Counted from the stretch's first letter, positions 47,549-59,188 are shown. The stretch: DNA of 64,000 nt from Dolomedes plantarius (GCA_907164885.2 OU015490.1:92167299-92231298), one strand, 5' to 3'. Notes: generated from the sequence alone by a model not told the origin. Made by a program: numbers and translations.

Positions 47549-47820
47549 GGCCGTCTGCACACGGGGCAACTCAAAAGAAACTGATAACTGACTCGAATCA
47601 CAAACCAGTCCGTGTTGAGTCGTAACCTATGTAATTGAATGGAGCCACGCACACGGCGCAACTGGTTACAAACCCGGTCGACGGGTTTGTAACCAGTTGC
47701 GCTTGTGTGCGGGTGTGTGCGTGGCTCCATTCAATTACATAGGTTACGACTCATCACGGACTGGTTTGTGATTCGAGTCAGTTATCAGTTTCTTTTGAGT
47801 TACTCCGTGTGCAGACGGCC
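47549..47820. mobile_element. Near-perfect palindromic MITE, 272 bp, TTA duplication
   Basis: Arms 47549-47679 and 47680-47820 are almost exact inverted copies, centred on GTCGAC at 47677-47682. The right arm has about 11 extra bases (TTGTGTGCGGG). Ends GGCCGTCTGCACACGG. TTA flanks at 47546-47548 and 47821-47823 suggest a PIF/Harbinger-type target. Confidence 0.93.
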
Positions 47821-47907
47821 TTACTGTAAATTAAAGATTCCTCAGTAGACCAGCCCACAGTTGACTAGAAGTGAAGTTTGAAATAAACCCAATCTTCGTT
47901 TACACTT

Positions 47908-48190
47908 CTGTGCTCAGATGGCAAAATGTTATAAGTCACTTTTCTTCTTTAAAAAAAATAATAATAAATAAATAAATTAAAAAAAAAAAAGAGAGTTTTT
48001 CACAATCCCGTTTCTCGTTTGCTGATATTTTCTATTTGCTGTAACTACTGCAAGTAACAGCCAACTGTTTTCCTGAAACATTGGCACCACTTTTGCTCAT
48101 ATAAAACAAATTACTGATTTTTCCCGACATCTTGAATCTTAGAATTGCTGTCACGTAAATCTCTTATAACATTTTGCCACCTGAGCACAG
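47908..48190. mobile_element. MITE, 283 bp, ACTT flanks
   Basis: Ends CTGTGCTCAGATGGCAAAAT and reverse-complemented CTGTGCTCAGGTGGCAAAAT, extending to GTTATAAG, with one mismatch in 28. ACTT at 47904-47907 and 48191-48194. The interior has an A-rich run. Class unknown. Confidence 0.85.
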
Positions 48191-48843
48191 ACTTAATGAC
48201 ACGCTGTAAAATATGAATACGAACGGCCTAAACTCAGATAAACAACCATCTATGTTTTAAATTATTTCTTAGGGGTTTTCCTGCAAAATATGGCAATCAT
48301 TGAGATTCACTTTTGCTTTAAAGGATGATCAAAATGAAAATATCTTTTCATCAACTTCCGCCAGAAAAAAAGAGAAAGAAAAAAATTTCTTTAACTTATT
48401 ACTAATCGAAATTCCAATCTTAAAGGAACGGTGGACTTTCAAACCTAATTTTTTTGGTTTGAATGGATTTGCTTGAAATTTGTATATGTGATTAGTACTA
48501 TAGATATGTAAAAGTGGTTAAAATTTAATGATGAAATATTAATAATTTAAGAATTATGAATTAATAATTATATCAATAATTGGCCTAATTAAAAATGCCC
48601 AATGCGCATTTCTAATTATCGTATTCCTTTGAAATTTAAGTATTATATACTTAACTGTACATAAAATAAAACTTATTGAAAAAAATTATGCTTCGTAGCT
48701 CAGAATTTTTAAATTTTGTACTTGAACAGATGATTTATAGGAATTTTGCCTAATAATAAAGGTGTTTTCACTATTATTATTTTTTTCTCTTTATGTTCTT
48801 AATGAATGCTTATAAAAAGCAATATGTTTCATTGTTAGTTCTA

Positions 48844-50096
48844 CAGAGGCTGTTCGCACATTTTTTAGACGATTTTGGTAAGCGGTAATAAAAAATCGTT
48901 TGCTGCAAAAGAAATAATTGCAATTGTACTATGTTTTTAAAAGTCAAAATTATCGTCTGCGGCTTGAAAGTTTTGTTTTTATTCAAAATGGCGTTTTTAA
49001 CAAAGCAGTGGTTCGAAGGCTACATTTATGCTCTTTCCGAAGAGAAATATGCTTACTCCGTTATCCAAAAACGATGTGAGAGTCATGGTTTTGTGATATC
49101 TAAAGCGTCGATAGGTAATATCGTCAACAAGAAAGGAAAAAAAACGTCAAATTGGAGCCTCAAGTGGGACAAAAATTCCAAACAAGTATCCAAGGAAAAA
49201 ACGGACATCTTCGACTATTGCAAAGGTACGTTGTTTAATGTTAAAAGAAAATCCCCCTAGTCAAAAGACAGTTGCAAAATCATTAAAATGCTCGGTGTCC
49301 ACTGTAAACAAAATGATAAACGTTGATTTAAATCTTAAGAAAGCGAAAAAACGCAATGTGCATCGTCTTTTTCCAAATCATATCGCTGAACGCAGGACAC
49401 GCTGCACAATAGATGAATCATGGGTGTATTTAAATGATTGCGACAAAAAAAGAGCCTTTTATTATCATAAAAAGGGGAGAAAAAAATTTAAGTACATGGT
49501 TCAAAGAATCGAAAGAAAGTTTTTCTAAGGGATTCATGATTGTTGCTGGTTTTTCTTATAATGGCAAGTTAAAAATAAAGAGAGTGGAAAAAAAATGTCA
49601 TGATTAACTCCAAATACTATCAAGAACATATTTTATCGCCAATTTTTCTGAATGAAATACCATCGATTTACCCACAGTGCCATCAATCTGTGAGACTCCA
49701 TCAGGACAAAGCTAGCAGTCACACATCAAAATCCACTGTAAATTTCCTAAAAGAAATGGAACATAAACTGGTATCAAGGCCATACCCTTCCTTGATATCC
49801 CTACTAAATCTCCCGATGTATCACCTATGAATTTTTGTGCTTTCGGACTTTTAAAATCTGCATTATCCAAACGTCGTCTCAAAACCCTTACAGGACTCTG
49901 GAAAGCTGTTCAGGAGGAATGGGATATAATACCTCTTCTGACACTTCAAAAGGCATTATTATCCTGGAAATTGCGGTGTCGAAAGATAGTTCAGAATAAG
50001 GGATGTCAAATAGAACATTTAAAACACAAGAATTTTATGTAATTTAGTTTTGTGAATACAATATACATCGTCTAAAAAATGTGTGAACAGCCTTTG
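48844..50096 (+). mobile_element. DD41D Tc1/mariner transposon, near-complete, 1253 bp
   Basis: Inverted ends CAGAGGCTGTTCGCACATTT and CAAAGGCTGTTCACACATTT, both continuing TTTAGACGA (two mismatches in 29), flanked by TA at 48842-48843 and 50097-50098. Two sibling target repeats in this window keep the empty TA site, so both boundaries are confirmed by comparison. One transposase gene fills the interior. Confidence 0.95.
48931..50042 (+). pseudogene. DD41D (rosa-like) transposase, frameshifted
   Basis: Likely start at 48988 (MAFLTKQWFEGYIYALSEEK). The N-terminal HTH region includes VISKASIGNIVNKKGKK. TIDESWVYLNDCD carries the first catalytic Asp; LHQDKASSHTSKS carries the second (codon at 49705). 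The third site, reached after a one-base loss near 49772, reads SPDVSPMN: the catalytic Asp is Asn here, while the copy at 1-497 has Asp. The C-terminus GLWKAVQEEWDIIPLLTLQK and LSWKLRCRKIVQNKGCQIEH ends at 50042. The frame is broken near 49250, 49527, 49600 and 49772. Length and order otherwise fit a complete ~340-residue transposase. Confidence 0.87.
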
Positions 50097-50807
50097 TATA
50101 AGGTATCCTATAAATAAAAATTACTATATTATATGCAAAAGAAATGCGCATGGGACATTTTCAATTAGGCCAATTATTGATATAATTATTAATTCATAAA
50201 TTATTAATATTTCATCATTAAATTTAACCATTTTTACATATCTATGGTACTAATCACATATTCAAATTTCAAGCAAATCCATTCAAAACAAAAAAAGTTA
50301 GGTTTGAAAGTCCACTGTCCCCTTAAAAGTTTATATAATTCAATAACGCTCAGTCCAATTTTAACGAAACTCCCTTTCTTTGAACGGTGACGGGGGGTTC
50401 TAATCATATTACTAGGGATAAGTAATATGATTAGAATCCCCCGATACGCAATTTTCGTATTTACGAAATAGATGCGAATAAATGCGAAATTTGCCAATAC
50501 GAGCGAATAAATGCAAAAATTATTTTTTTACTACTTTTCGGTGAAATCTCGGTGATAAACGGCTTTTTAAGCGAAATTAGGTAATAACAGTAATGATTTA
50601 TTGACATATTTGCTTATCTAAGACCATCCACGGTCTTTAACTGAGAGATCTCACTCTCGCAATTTGCTCATTACTTAAAGACTTGAGGAAGAGAATCTGC
50701 AAACCAGTGGCGTAGCTAGGGGGGTGCGGTGGGTGCGGTCCGCACCGGGCGGCACATATTTTGGGGGCGGCATATTTTTATTTAGTATTAGTGTATAATA
50801 CCATGCA

Positions 50808-51245
50808 ACCTGCTAAATGAAGAATTTGAATGTCAAATAAATGACTTTATTGACATTGATAAAGAACAGTTCTATATTGAAAGAAAAAGGATCCAGGTTT
50901 TTATGACTGTACCTTCACTACAAGAAGACGCAAAACGTTGGAAAGACGGGAAGGAAGACCCTCTTGATCTACTAAAATTTATTCAACAGTATATATTGGA
51001 AAATTCTGCACCCAGCATTGTAATTTTGCTAAGAATTTTTTTTAACAATTGCTATCAGTGTCGCTAGTTGCGAATAGAGCTTCTCCAAATTGAAGTTGAT
51101 AAAAATTATATTCTTTCCACAATGAGAGATTTAGACTACACAATCTTGCAATATTGTCTATAGAACAAGAAATTACAAATAATATAAATTTTGAGAGCAT
51201 TATACACGATTTTTCTACTATGAAAGTTAGAAGAGTAAATATATA
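50808..51245 (+). pseudogene. hAT transposase C-terminal (dimerisation) remnant
   Basis: Seen: LLNEEFECQINDFIDIDKEQ, then KEDPLDLLKFI, and after one frameshift in a T run LTIAISVASCE followed by SFSKLKLIKNY. ISVASCERSFSKLKLIK is the hallmark of the hAT dimerisation region in ZMYM1-like transposases; here Arg is replaced by a stop (TAG near 51076). The catalytic part is missing. Non-functional. Confidence 0.85.
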
Positions 51246-51502
51246 AATATGTTTTGTGTACATACACATATGTGTACAATTTGTTTGTTTATACAAAAGA
51301 AATGAAATTATTTATTTTTATTTATAAATATAAAAATATAAAATAAAACATATTTTATGGAATTGTTTTTATAAATTAGGTATATGTTTTGTCTCATAGA
51401 TGGGGAAACTGCGACATCCGTAAGTTTCTTGTGGTCTTTATAAAAGTTGCATTTATAGGTATATCAACTTAAGTGGCTTCCTTTATTACTGCCTAATATA
51501 AA

Positions 51503-53332
51503 TAGGGTAGGTGGGGGCAAATGTTTGCAGTTTTGAGTTTTGGGTTTCTTACGGGCCTCCGTTAGATCCTATCGCCCCAAAATGTCACTTGTATTGTAGA
51601 TGGGTATCCCCTCTACCTTCTATAAAATAATGAATTTTTTCCCGAAATATTTAGTCACCGAATTTTTAATTTTACTAAAAGACCTGTTTGCGAACCTTTG
51701 CCCCAATCCGTGGGGCAAAGGTTCGCACTGCAAACCTTTACCCCACTCGTTGGTTTCTTACTGGATAGGCATCGAAAATAACAAAAAGAGTTGTCTAAAT
51801 AATTTTATTTCACATTTTGTAATCTTTTTAAAGGTGTTACATATATAGAAAATCACAAATTGAACAGGTTAATCTCAATAAATTTTTTCTTAAACTAAAT
51901 AACTTCAAAATGAAATATCAACTATTAACACAGAAAGTTGAATCTAACAAAGAAATTCACAAAATGAAAAGGGGTTAATCTCAATAGTTTTTTTCCTAAA
52001 CTAAAGAACTTCCAATTAAAATATCAACTATTAACACTATCGTTATATCATATCTTAGGCTCTACTCATTCTTTTAAAACCAGTAAAAATTAAGGGGATG
52101 GGGGACATTACAAAGCAATTTTTGAAATTTTTACCTCAGAGATATGAAATTGGGCATAAATATTCATTAAAGTAAAACTATTTCAAACACCTTATAAAAT
52201 TTTATGAATATTTAAAATTTTATTTTTTATATTATGTTTTTTAAAATGCGCCTTGCGATCCAATTTTTAACCTTATCCTTAATTTTGCATTTAGATTGCT
52301 TATACATTTAGATCAGGGTTATGTTTTGATTTGTGCTTTCGTTGAATAATTAATTTTTAGGAAATATTTTTATGCTTGTACTCTGAATTCTCTTGAAATT
52401 TTTGTACTTTTCCACGCTTAAGTTAAACTTTGATAATCTGATTGATGTCGGAACCTGAAATGGATACATAACTTTATTTTAATGTATAAAAGGAGTCTTT
52501 GTAATAAATTTTATAAAATTTTGTCAAAAATTGTGACTCAAGGAGCATTTCAAAGATTTGCAAATCTGGAAATTACTCATTTAGAGCTTTTTTCCCTAAC
52601 CAGACAGTCGAAGCTTATAACGTCTTGTAACAACATTTAATTCTTTTATCTTGTAAAATAGGTCTTTGTTCAGAGATATTTTATTTTTGTGTTGTACTAA
52701 TTTATTTTATTTTTAATTTATGAATTTTCAAGCATTTTACAAAAAATTTTCTGATTAAAAACAGGCAGTTTTTATCAAAAACCATAATTTTTTTTTAAAT
52801 TACAAAAATGTGAATTCCCATTAATAATAAAAGACGTTGTTAATAAGGATTCCTAATGAAAAGAGGACATGAAACAAATGTTAATAGTTAGAGGGGCAAA
52901 GGTTTGCAGATGGGGCAAAGGTTTGCACTGCGAACCTTTACCCCATGACTCCCGCAAACCTTTACCCCATTTCGTGCTGGTTCTGTTTCTGCAGAATGGA
53001 CGCCACTGTATTTGAGTTAACCCAAAACTTAAGGTAGGATTTGAAAGGTTATTTACCACCCTAACATGCGAAAATAAGCCCAAAACAGTTCGTGAGTTTG
53101 AGTAATGCTCAAAATTACTCAAAAGTTGCAAAAAATTACATTAAAAGAGACGAAAATAAACTTATCTAATTTTCTCTGCAAGAGGGGGACTTAACTCCAA
53201 CATTTTTTACGAGGCAACTGACTGGAAGTAGAGGAATGCACTGCCTACCCTATTCTTCCTAAAACTCTTCCTGGTCATTTTAAAATGTATGTGCGAACCT
53301 TTGCCCCATGCGAACCTTTACTACCCTATGGC
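51503..53332. repeat. Region with many copies of the motif GGGGCAAAGGTTYGCA
   Basis: The motif or its complement (TGCRAACCTTTRCCCC) occurs near 51515, 51692, 51713, 51732, 52893, 52910, 52933, 52955, 53294 and 53309. Outer boundaries TAGGGTAG (51504) and CTACCCTA (53325) are inverted, suggesting one element inserted in the hAT. Clustered motifs near both ends look like transposase-binding subterminal repeats. No coding sequence recognised. Confidence 0.65.
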
Positions 53333-53778
53333 ATCCAATGGTAAAAAATTTCCCCACCAATAGTTTGTCTCAATTTCAATTATTTATTTATGTTTATTAA
53401 TTTATAAAAATCACCAATTGATTGACTTAGAAAGGGCGGCAAATTGGAGATCGCCCCGGGCGGCAAAAGTTCTAGCTACGCCACTGGTGCAAACTACTAC
53501 AACGTTAGCTTTTAACTAAGAATTTTTATACTTACCTAACCAAGTAAGAAAGTTGTGATTTTTTTTAATAAATGTGAAAATTTTGAATTTGTATATATAT
53601 TTATTTTTTGCAAATAAATGCGAAATTTTATATACTGTAATTTTTTTTGGCGAAATTTCGATATTTTCTTATGCGAAATTTAAGTACCTGTACATATTAC
53701 GAATCGCAAAAAGCCTAAATTTGGGGCTTTTGTTCTCCGTTTTTGCAAACAAACTCAGAGTTATCATAGTGTATACAT

Positions 53779-54070
53779 CAGTGATGTGCAAACTTTTTTC
53801 GTCTGCGATCTATTTCTTTTAAATAAAAAATTCCGTGACCTCAATGAAAATTTAATGGCAATAGTAATTTTTTTTTAAATTTGAGAAAATGTTAACAAAA
53901 GCATAGGAAGACGAAATCAGCCTATTTGGAGAAACTGTTTCAAAAACTAATGAAATGTAGATTTCGGGTACACATTTACTTTGCATAACTACAACGAAAA
54001 AAGTGTCCGTTTCCACCTATGTTTGTTTTTTGCCAAATATCATGTCACTAAAATTTCATATTTAAATATT
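53779..54070. mobile_element. hAT-like terminal fragment, left
   Basis: CAGTGATGTGCAAAC and TTCGTCTGCGATC could pair with GTCCGCAGACTTCTACTGG and GGGAATCACTG at 56790-56827. The 8-bp flanks do not match, so the pairing is tentative. The text is related to 34998-35290. Confidence 0.45.
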
Positions 54071-54334
54071 AATATGTATCTGTATTTCCTTTAAGTAAAT
54101 ATTAACAAAAATTAAAATTACAAAACAGCAGGATTTTATAATTATAAGATTTATATTTTAGTGCTGAAAATTATAATCTTCCTTTATCTGTATAAAATTA
54201 AAATAGAATAGATTTAGAGAAAACCTCAAATAGTTTTGGTTCAATATTTGATGAAATATTTGAGAATGCTACTCTCATATCATCGTTGTTTGGTTTTTAG
54301 GCGATTTACAGGAGGATTTTTTTTTAAAAACTCA

Positions 54335-54987
54335 CTAGGGGCTTAGCCCCAAGGCTCGCTACACTCGCTCCTCTGTTAGGGCTAATAGCAAGATACATAG
54401 GGGTGATTCTCGGGCAATGTAACAGCTTCCATCCGTTTATGGTTGTCCCCCTTATGCGAAGGGCTATTCAATTAAAAATCGAAATTTTAAGATAGAGACT
54501 TTAAATGGGGTTTATATGAATAAGAAAGCTTTCAGCTTCCAGGTGATGTAAATATTTTCTTTGTAAGATAAAAACTCGAGGAGCATCGATATTACATCCA
54601 CATAGAGGACGATATTTCTTGAAAAACTGTGTTTCATTTTTTCATGAAAATATTAGTCTGTTTTAAAATATTTTTAAACAAATGAGGTCTAGTTTGAAAG
54701 AGAAATGTCTCTAGTCTTAGATTGTAAAAAGATTAAAAATCTACGATCATTTTTTGGCGAGTTATTGTAATCTGAAGATGAAAAAGTCATTATTTTCCCA
54801 CAAATCATAAAATTAAAAAAAATTAAAGTTCGATGAAGATGAGACATGTCTTACTTTAGTCCCCCCCCCATTTTTCTGCATCCATTGGTATCGCTCTCGA
54901 CCCCATACTCCCAGCGGTTTCGGAGGAGATAGCGTGACAAGCTTTTGACAGCGGCAGCGGGAGTTACTTTTTTTTAGAATAAAGAGA
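54335..54987 (-). mobile_element. Family-2 Helitron-like element, reverse copy
   Basis: Reverse complement: TCTCTTTATTCTAAAAAAAA at about 54987, hairpin-like GGGGCTAAGCCCC, CTAG at 54338-54335 and T. Collinear with 39991-40848, with small deletions. Confidence 0.85.
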
Positions 54988-55309
54988 CAGTACTCAGACA
55001 TCTGTAGAGCGATCTATCAGCCAGAATTCCACCAAAATTAATAGAGGGACGACATGGGAAAGAGTTTCGGTGAAAAACAAAGTTAGTTCCAAAAGTCGCC
55101 GATAGGGGAAGATATGGCGCTCTTGTTGTCGGCGCACCCGAGAATTTGCATAAAAGGCAAGTAAAACAACAAAATACAAATTCACGACTATGTAGTCGAC
55201 ATCAGCGCTAGTATTTCGGGCTATAAAGTGCGGAATCTGTTGCGCCTTCGCTTTACAGAAGAAAGGGTCATCAGTCGCTTTTTTCACCACGGTTTTGCTG
55301 GCCTCTTTA

Positions 55310-55576
55310 TTATGCGAGCACCATATAGGTGGACCAGCATCGCCCCCTATGAACCGGTCCCGTAATTTTGAACCGAGTCAAGTGACGAGACCAGAAACAC
55401 TTGGGCCCGCTCCTCCAGAGGTATTTTAGGAACTTGGAGGACACTGCAACCACGACAGATTTTTCCCGTGCACCAGCTGCCATTAGTGTACGCGTCGGTG
55501 GATTTCGGCATCGATCCCGCAACTTACAGGTTACTGGCTCGATGCCTTTGCCAACTGGGCCACCTGCGCCCTGAAT
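55310..55576 (-). mobile_element. tRNA-derived SINE sharing a body with 31026-31251
   Basis: Reverse complement: GTGGCCCAGTTGGCAAAGGC (A box), GTTGCGGGATCGATGCCGA (B box), then a body with TTCATAGGGGGCGATGCTGG and CACCTATATGGTGC. The head differs from the 31-kb SINE and the body is shared. 55000-55310 may be further decayed tail; 55577-55883 holds nothing I recognise. Confidence 0.82.
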
Positions 55577-55883
55577 TCAATGTAATTAAGAGTATTTGCT
55601 TTCTGCATGTAAACAATTTCTTGTCTATGGTAGGATATTGTAAGAGACCTTATGTTTACACGATTCCCACTTACCCGAACATCGCCTGCTGTAAATCCGG
55701 TGGTCCGCGAGAGCCACGAGATTGGTCTGGCACCACCTATAAAAAAGTTGCCAAATAAGTGGGGGGTTTTGAAAGCAATGTTCATTGAACTAGATGGGCT
55801 GAATATATCCCATGACTATCAGGTGTTGAATTAAAATTTCTTAAAAGTTTCACATAATTATTTTATTATTAGAATATGATACA

Positions 55884-56676
55884 CTAGCTGAAAACCCGCA
55901 CTTCGCTACGGAGTACATTCAAATTAAATACAATGGTCAATGTATGCGATCAATGCCGAAATATATATATATATGTGTGTGTGTGTATGTATGTATAATA
56001 AATACAACGATCATTGTATGCAATTAATGTAATGAAACGAAAAAATATATTTATAAAAAAATCGTATGGGATATTTTTATAGACAAGATAATGTATAAGA
56101 AAATATTCAAATTAAATCTGATAGAACATACTAAAGAATTTAGTACAGTTAATATAGTACAGTTTGAGGAACATATCTTTTACTGTATTTTAATATTTTT
56201 TTGGATAATGTCCAATCGTCTGCCACATTAGCAAGAAAAAAAAATATTTTTTTGTCTATTTCGTTGTTATACACGTGACGATAAATTAATTTAAAGTACC
56301 AGAAAAAGAAACCACGTGATCAGCATTTAATAAATTAAATTGTAAAAATTAATCTTTAAAAATTCATCAAAAATCAGAAAATGGAGTTAAAGATTCGAAA
56401 AAGATTTCATTTTAAAGGAATTTTTATGGTCTTTCTCGTGATATAAATTTTATAACCCTCAAATTATTATTTTAAATGCAAACTTAAAAAAGTTACTAAA
56501 ACAGCTTAAAAATTTAATTTAAAAAATCTAAGAAGAATTTTTCAAAAATCTTTCTTAGGGCACCCCTACACTATAAGAGGAATCGTCATGCAAAATTTCA
56601 GCTCCTTAGGTCCAGCGGTTTGGTCTGTACGTTGTCTGTCAGTCAGTCAGTTACGGAACTGTTTTATATATATAGA
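55884..56676 (-). mobile_element. Family-1 Helitron, copy I
   Basis: Minus strand: A then TCTATATATATAAAACAGTT at 56676, hairpin GTAGCGAAGTGCGGG, CTAG at 55887-55884. A short GT/TA microsatellite lies at 55962-55990. Confidence 0.93.
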
Positions 56677-56827
56677 TTAGAATGTGAGTACGTTAATTCT
56701 GTATCACATTTGCCTGGGGGATATTCTATACCCCCCCCCCGACTGGAGGTGGGGGGGTGGGGTGGTCTTCACATGGTTCAAATTTTGGCTTAGTGGTCCG
56801 CAGACTTCTACTGGTTGGGAATCACTG

Positions 56828-57370
56828 CTGTAGCACTAAACACAGAGGTAGCACTAATCACAGAGTAGCACTAAATCAAGGAAGAGCTCCGGAGGTTTAG
56901 TTCATCTCAGTTCGGTAACGACTGCGTTCAATTGCGCGCGTTCATCTGTGCAAAATTGCGTCGCTCTCACGCATGCAGCTATGCCCACACTTCCATTTCT
57001 ACTTTCGTCCTCGGCCCATGATATATGTCCCTCTGTCCCCTACAATACCGATGATGCTCCCCGATAACCAGTTGCAACTGTTGAGCGCGGCATCCATCTG
57101 TCGTCCGAGGAGCGATTTTCAAAGCATCCCTGATAACTCACTCCCTTCCTATATTCCCTTATCGTCCCCCCTCGTGCTAACGCCGTGATTTATTGGCGTG
57201 CCCTGCTCGCCGCTACGGTTCATCGTCGGAGGATGAGTCAATGATCCGGAGAGCTGCTGTAAATAGAGGATGTGGAACTGGTAGAAGTTTGCATAGCTCT
57301 CTCGAAAACGACGGGTCGGGGTCAGAGGTGATTTTAAACCATAAGTGCCTGTCGACTTACAACGTTTAAA
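56828..57370. other. GC-richer, apparently single-copy island with a short leading repeat
   Basis: 56833-56876 has three GTAGCACTAA units. From 56880 the composition rises (AATTGCGCGCG, CCGCTACGGTTCATCG) with no partner in the window and no recognisable frame. Candidate conserved element. Confidence 0.38.
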
Positions 57371-57567
57371 GTGAATTTTAGATATTCTGAACTCCCCCCC
57401 CTTCTCTTTCGATTGGCGGCGATACTAGAAGGGTGTAATGTAAGGGTTTATATCTGTGGCTTGGATCTAAAAGGGCCAATGTCACAATTGTTAGTTTCGA
57501 GAAAAAGGCATTCAAAGATATTGAACATTTTTCTGAATGTTTACACTATGCGTCACATTATTATTTT

Positions 57568-57650
57568 TGGAACGAAGTTCTTTTACGCGGCTTACAGTAG
57601 AGTGAACTGGCAGGAATCGTCACGTAATGAGAAAGCGTTATTGCCCCCTT
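57568..57650 (+). mobile_element. Interspersed repeat (partner 29128-29205)
   Basis: GGAACGAAGTTCTTTTACGC, TTACAGTAGAGTGAACTGG and CGTCACGTAA match closely; the flanks differ. Confidence 0.8.
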
Positions 57651-57669
57651 AATAAGAGCTTTTTCTCAA

Positions 57670-57806
57670 GGACTCTGTGGCTGAATGGTTATCGCATCGG
57701 ACTACGGAGTATCGGACTATCGCACTACGGAGCGAGAGGTCCTTGGTTCAAATTCCCGCACAAGCGCTGGACGTTTCTATTCCCACTCCTTCTGGGATTA
57801 GCGCAG

Positions 57807-57810
<4 letters not shown>
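57670..57810 (+). mobile_element. tRNA-derived SINE with duplicated segment in the head
   Basis: CTGTGGCTGAATGGTTATCG (A box) and GTCCTTGGTTCAAATTCCCG (B box). Between them ATCGGACTA and ACTACGGAG occur twice, lengthening what would be the anticodon arm. The tail runs into (TA)n at 57806. Confidence 0.82.
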
Positions 57811-57840
<30 letters not shown>

Positions 57841-58033
57841 TATGTATGTATGTATACATATATATGTATGTATATATATGTTTATATATATATATATATA
57901 TGCATATATATATATATATATATAAATGTTTTATCATAAATTATGATAAAACTAAGCTCAATTCTATATATCGAAATTTCTATATATCGAATTTTTTTCC
58001 GGCAATTTGCTACTTCGATATATGGAGGTTCGA

Positions 58034-58127
<94 letters not shown>

Positions 58128-58216
58128 ATATATGTATATATATATGTATAGATACGTATATATATGTATATATATGTATAGATACGTATATATATGTATA
58201 TATATATGTATATATG

Positions 58217-58247
<31 letters not shown>

Positions 58248-58309
58248 GCATGTATATAAATATATATATATATGCATGTATATAAATATATATATATATA
58301 TATGTATAT
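57806..58309. repeat. Long (TA)n / TATG microsatellite with a Tigger-type end
   Basis: (TA)n and TATG/TACA units at 57806-57930 and 58037-58309. Between them 57950-58036 reads, reverse-complemented, CAGTCGAACCTCCATATATC followed by GAAGTAGC, resembling a Tigger/pogo terminus; no partner end is found. Long open frames here are dinucleotide artefacts. Confidence 0.85.
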
Positions 58310-58334
58310 ATTAAAATTTTTTATTTTAATAAAA

Positions 58335-58510
58335 TAGAGAGAGAGAGAGAGAGAGTTGGTTGGTTGGTTGAATAAAAGAGGGCTGCGCTTTTTGGCGTGA
58401 CAAAAATACACTAATATAATCAATAGAAATCTACATATTAAATCACGTTTTGAGTTGAAAATAACGTAAGGAACTTCGTTCTTGACGGTGGTCCCCCGAC
58501 CGCAGAATTT
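58335..58510 (+). repeat. Interspersed repeat beginning with (GA)n (partner 30118-30290)
   Basis: Nearly identical to the 30-kb copy through GGTCCCCCGACCGCAGAA. 58511-58690 follows without a recognisable feature. Confidence 0.85.
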
Positions 58511-58697
58511 TTAATTTTTTTTTTACCTCTTTATTGTTAGTCTTTATCATATAAAACATTTCCTCTGTTACTATTTCATATAAAACATGCCTTTCGGCCT
58601 TTTTGTATCTAAAGTTACTGCACCGTAAATGACATTGGCTGATATTATGATGGAAATATAATCTCTTTCTGAGTGTTATTTGACATTGGCCTTATAA

Positions 58698-58862
58698 CGT
58701 AGGATTACGTTCCTCCATAACGGTCCTCCGGAAAGCAAAATTTCAGAAGTCAGTCGTCACGAGTTATAATTTTGGCAGCGCGCCAAACCGAGTCTGTATC
58801 GCTTGGGCAAGCAGTAAACAGTTAAACAGAGAAGTACCAAAATGCGTTAAAATTTTGACAGA

Positions 58863-58897
<35 letters not shown>

Positions 58898-59188
58898 GGT
58901 GTCCATAATTAAAGTCCCACTTTCAAAAGGCTGCAAAAAAAAGAACCACTGGTCAGAATGACTTCAAATTTGGACTGAATATACTGGAAGAAGGGGGAAA
59001 CGATTTGGCATAATAAAAAAAAGTTCCAAAATGTTACAGTGCCATCTATTGATACATTTTGGAACTTTTTTTATTATGCCAAATCGTTTCCCCCTTTTTC
59101 CAGTATATTCAGTCCAAATTTGAAGTCATTCTGACCAGTGGTTCTTTTTTTGCAGCCTTTTGAAAGTGGGACTTTAATTATGGACACC

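Larger units (their letters stand above)
48424..50322. mobile_element. piggyBac-type MITE interrupted by a DD41D transposon
   Basis: TTAA at 48420-48423 and 50323-50326. Ends AGGAACGGTGGACTTTCAAA and reverse-complemented GGGGACAGTGGACTTTCAAA. Without the 1253-bp insertion and one TA it is about 0.64 kb and collinear with 25179-25902 and with the start of 63586-64000. Confidence 0.9.
50705..53486 (+). mobile_element. hAT transposon, 2.8 kb
   Basis: Ends CAGTGGCGTAGCTAG, identical and inverted for 15 bp. Subterminal G/C-rich GGGCGGCA repeats at both sides. Target duplication CTGCAAAC (50697-50704) against GTGCAAAC (53487-53494): 7 of 8, the hAT length. Transposase remnant at the left; the middle and right are filled by a different repetitive region (51503-53332). 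Confidence 0.92.

Noticed and set aside
53779..56827. One 3-kb hAT element enclosing the Helitrons and a SINE
   Set aside because: The two ends look related, but the 8-bp flanks (GTATACAT and CTGTAGCA) do not match, so I list only the left fragment.
57806..58423. Long open frames made of Tyr-Ile or His-Thr repeats (also at 455-718, 3358-3564, 20268-20657, 22448-22684 and 23006-23272)
   Set aside because: They are translations of (TA)n, (TATG)n and (GA)n microsatellites; no codon bias, start context or family supports them.
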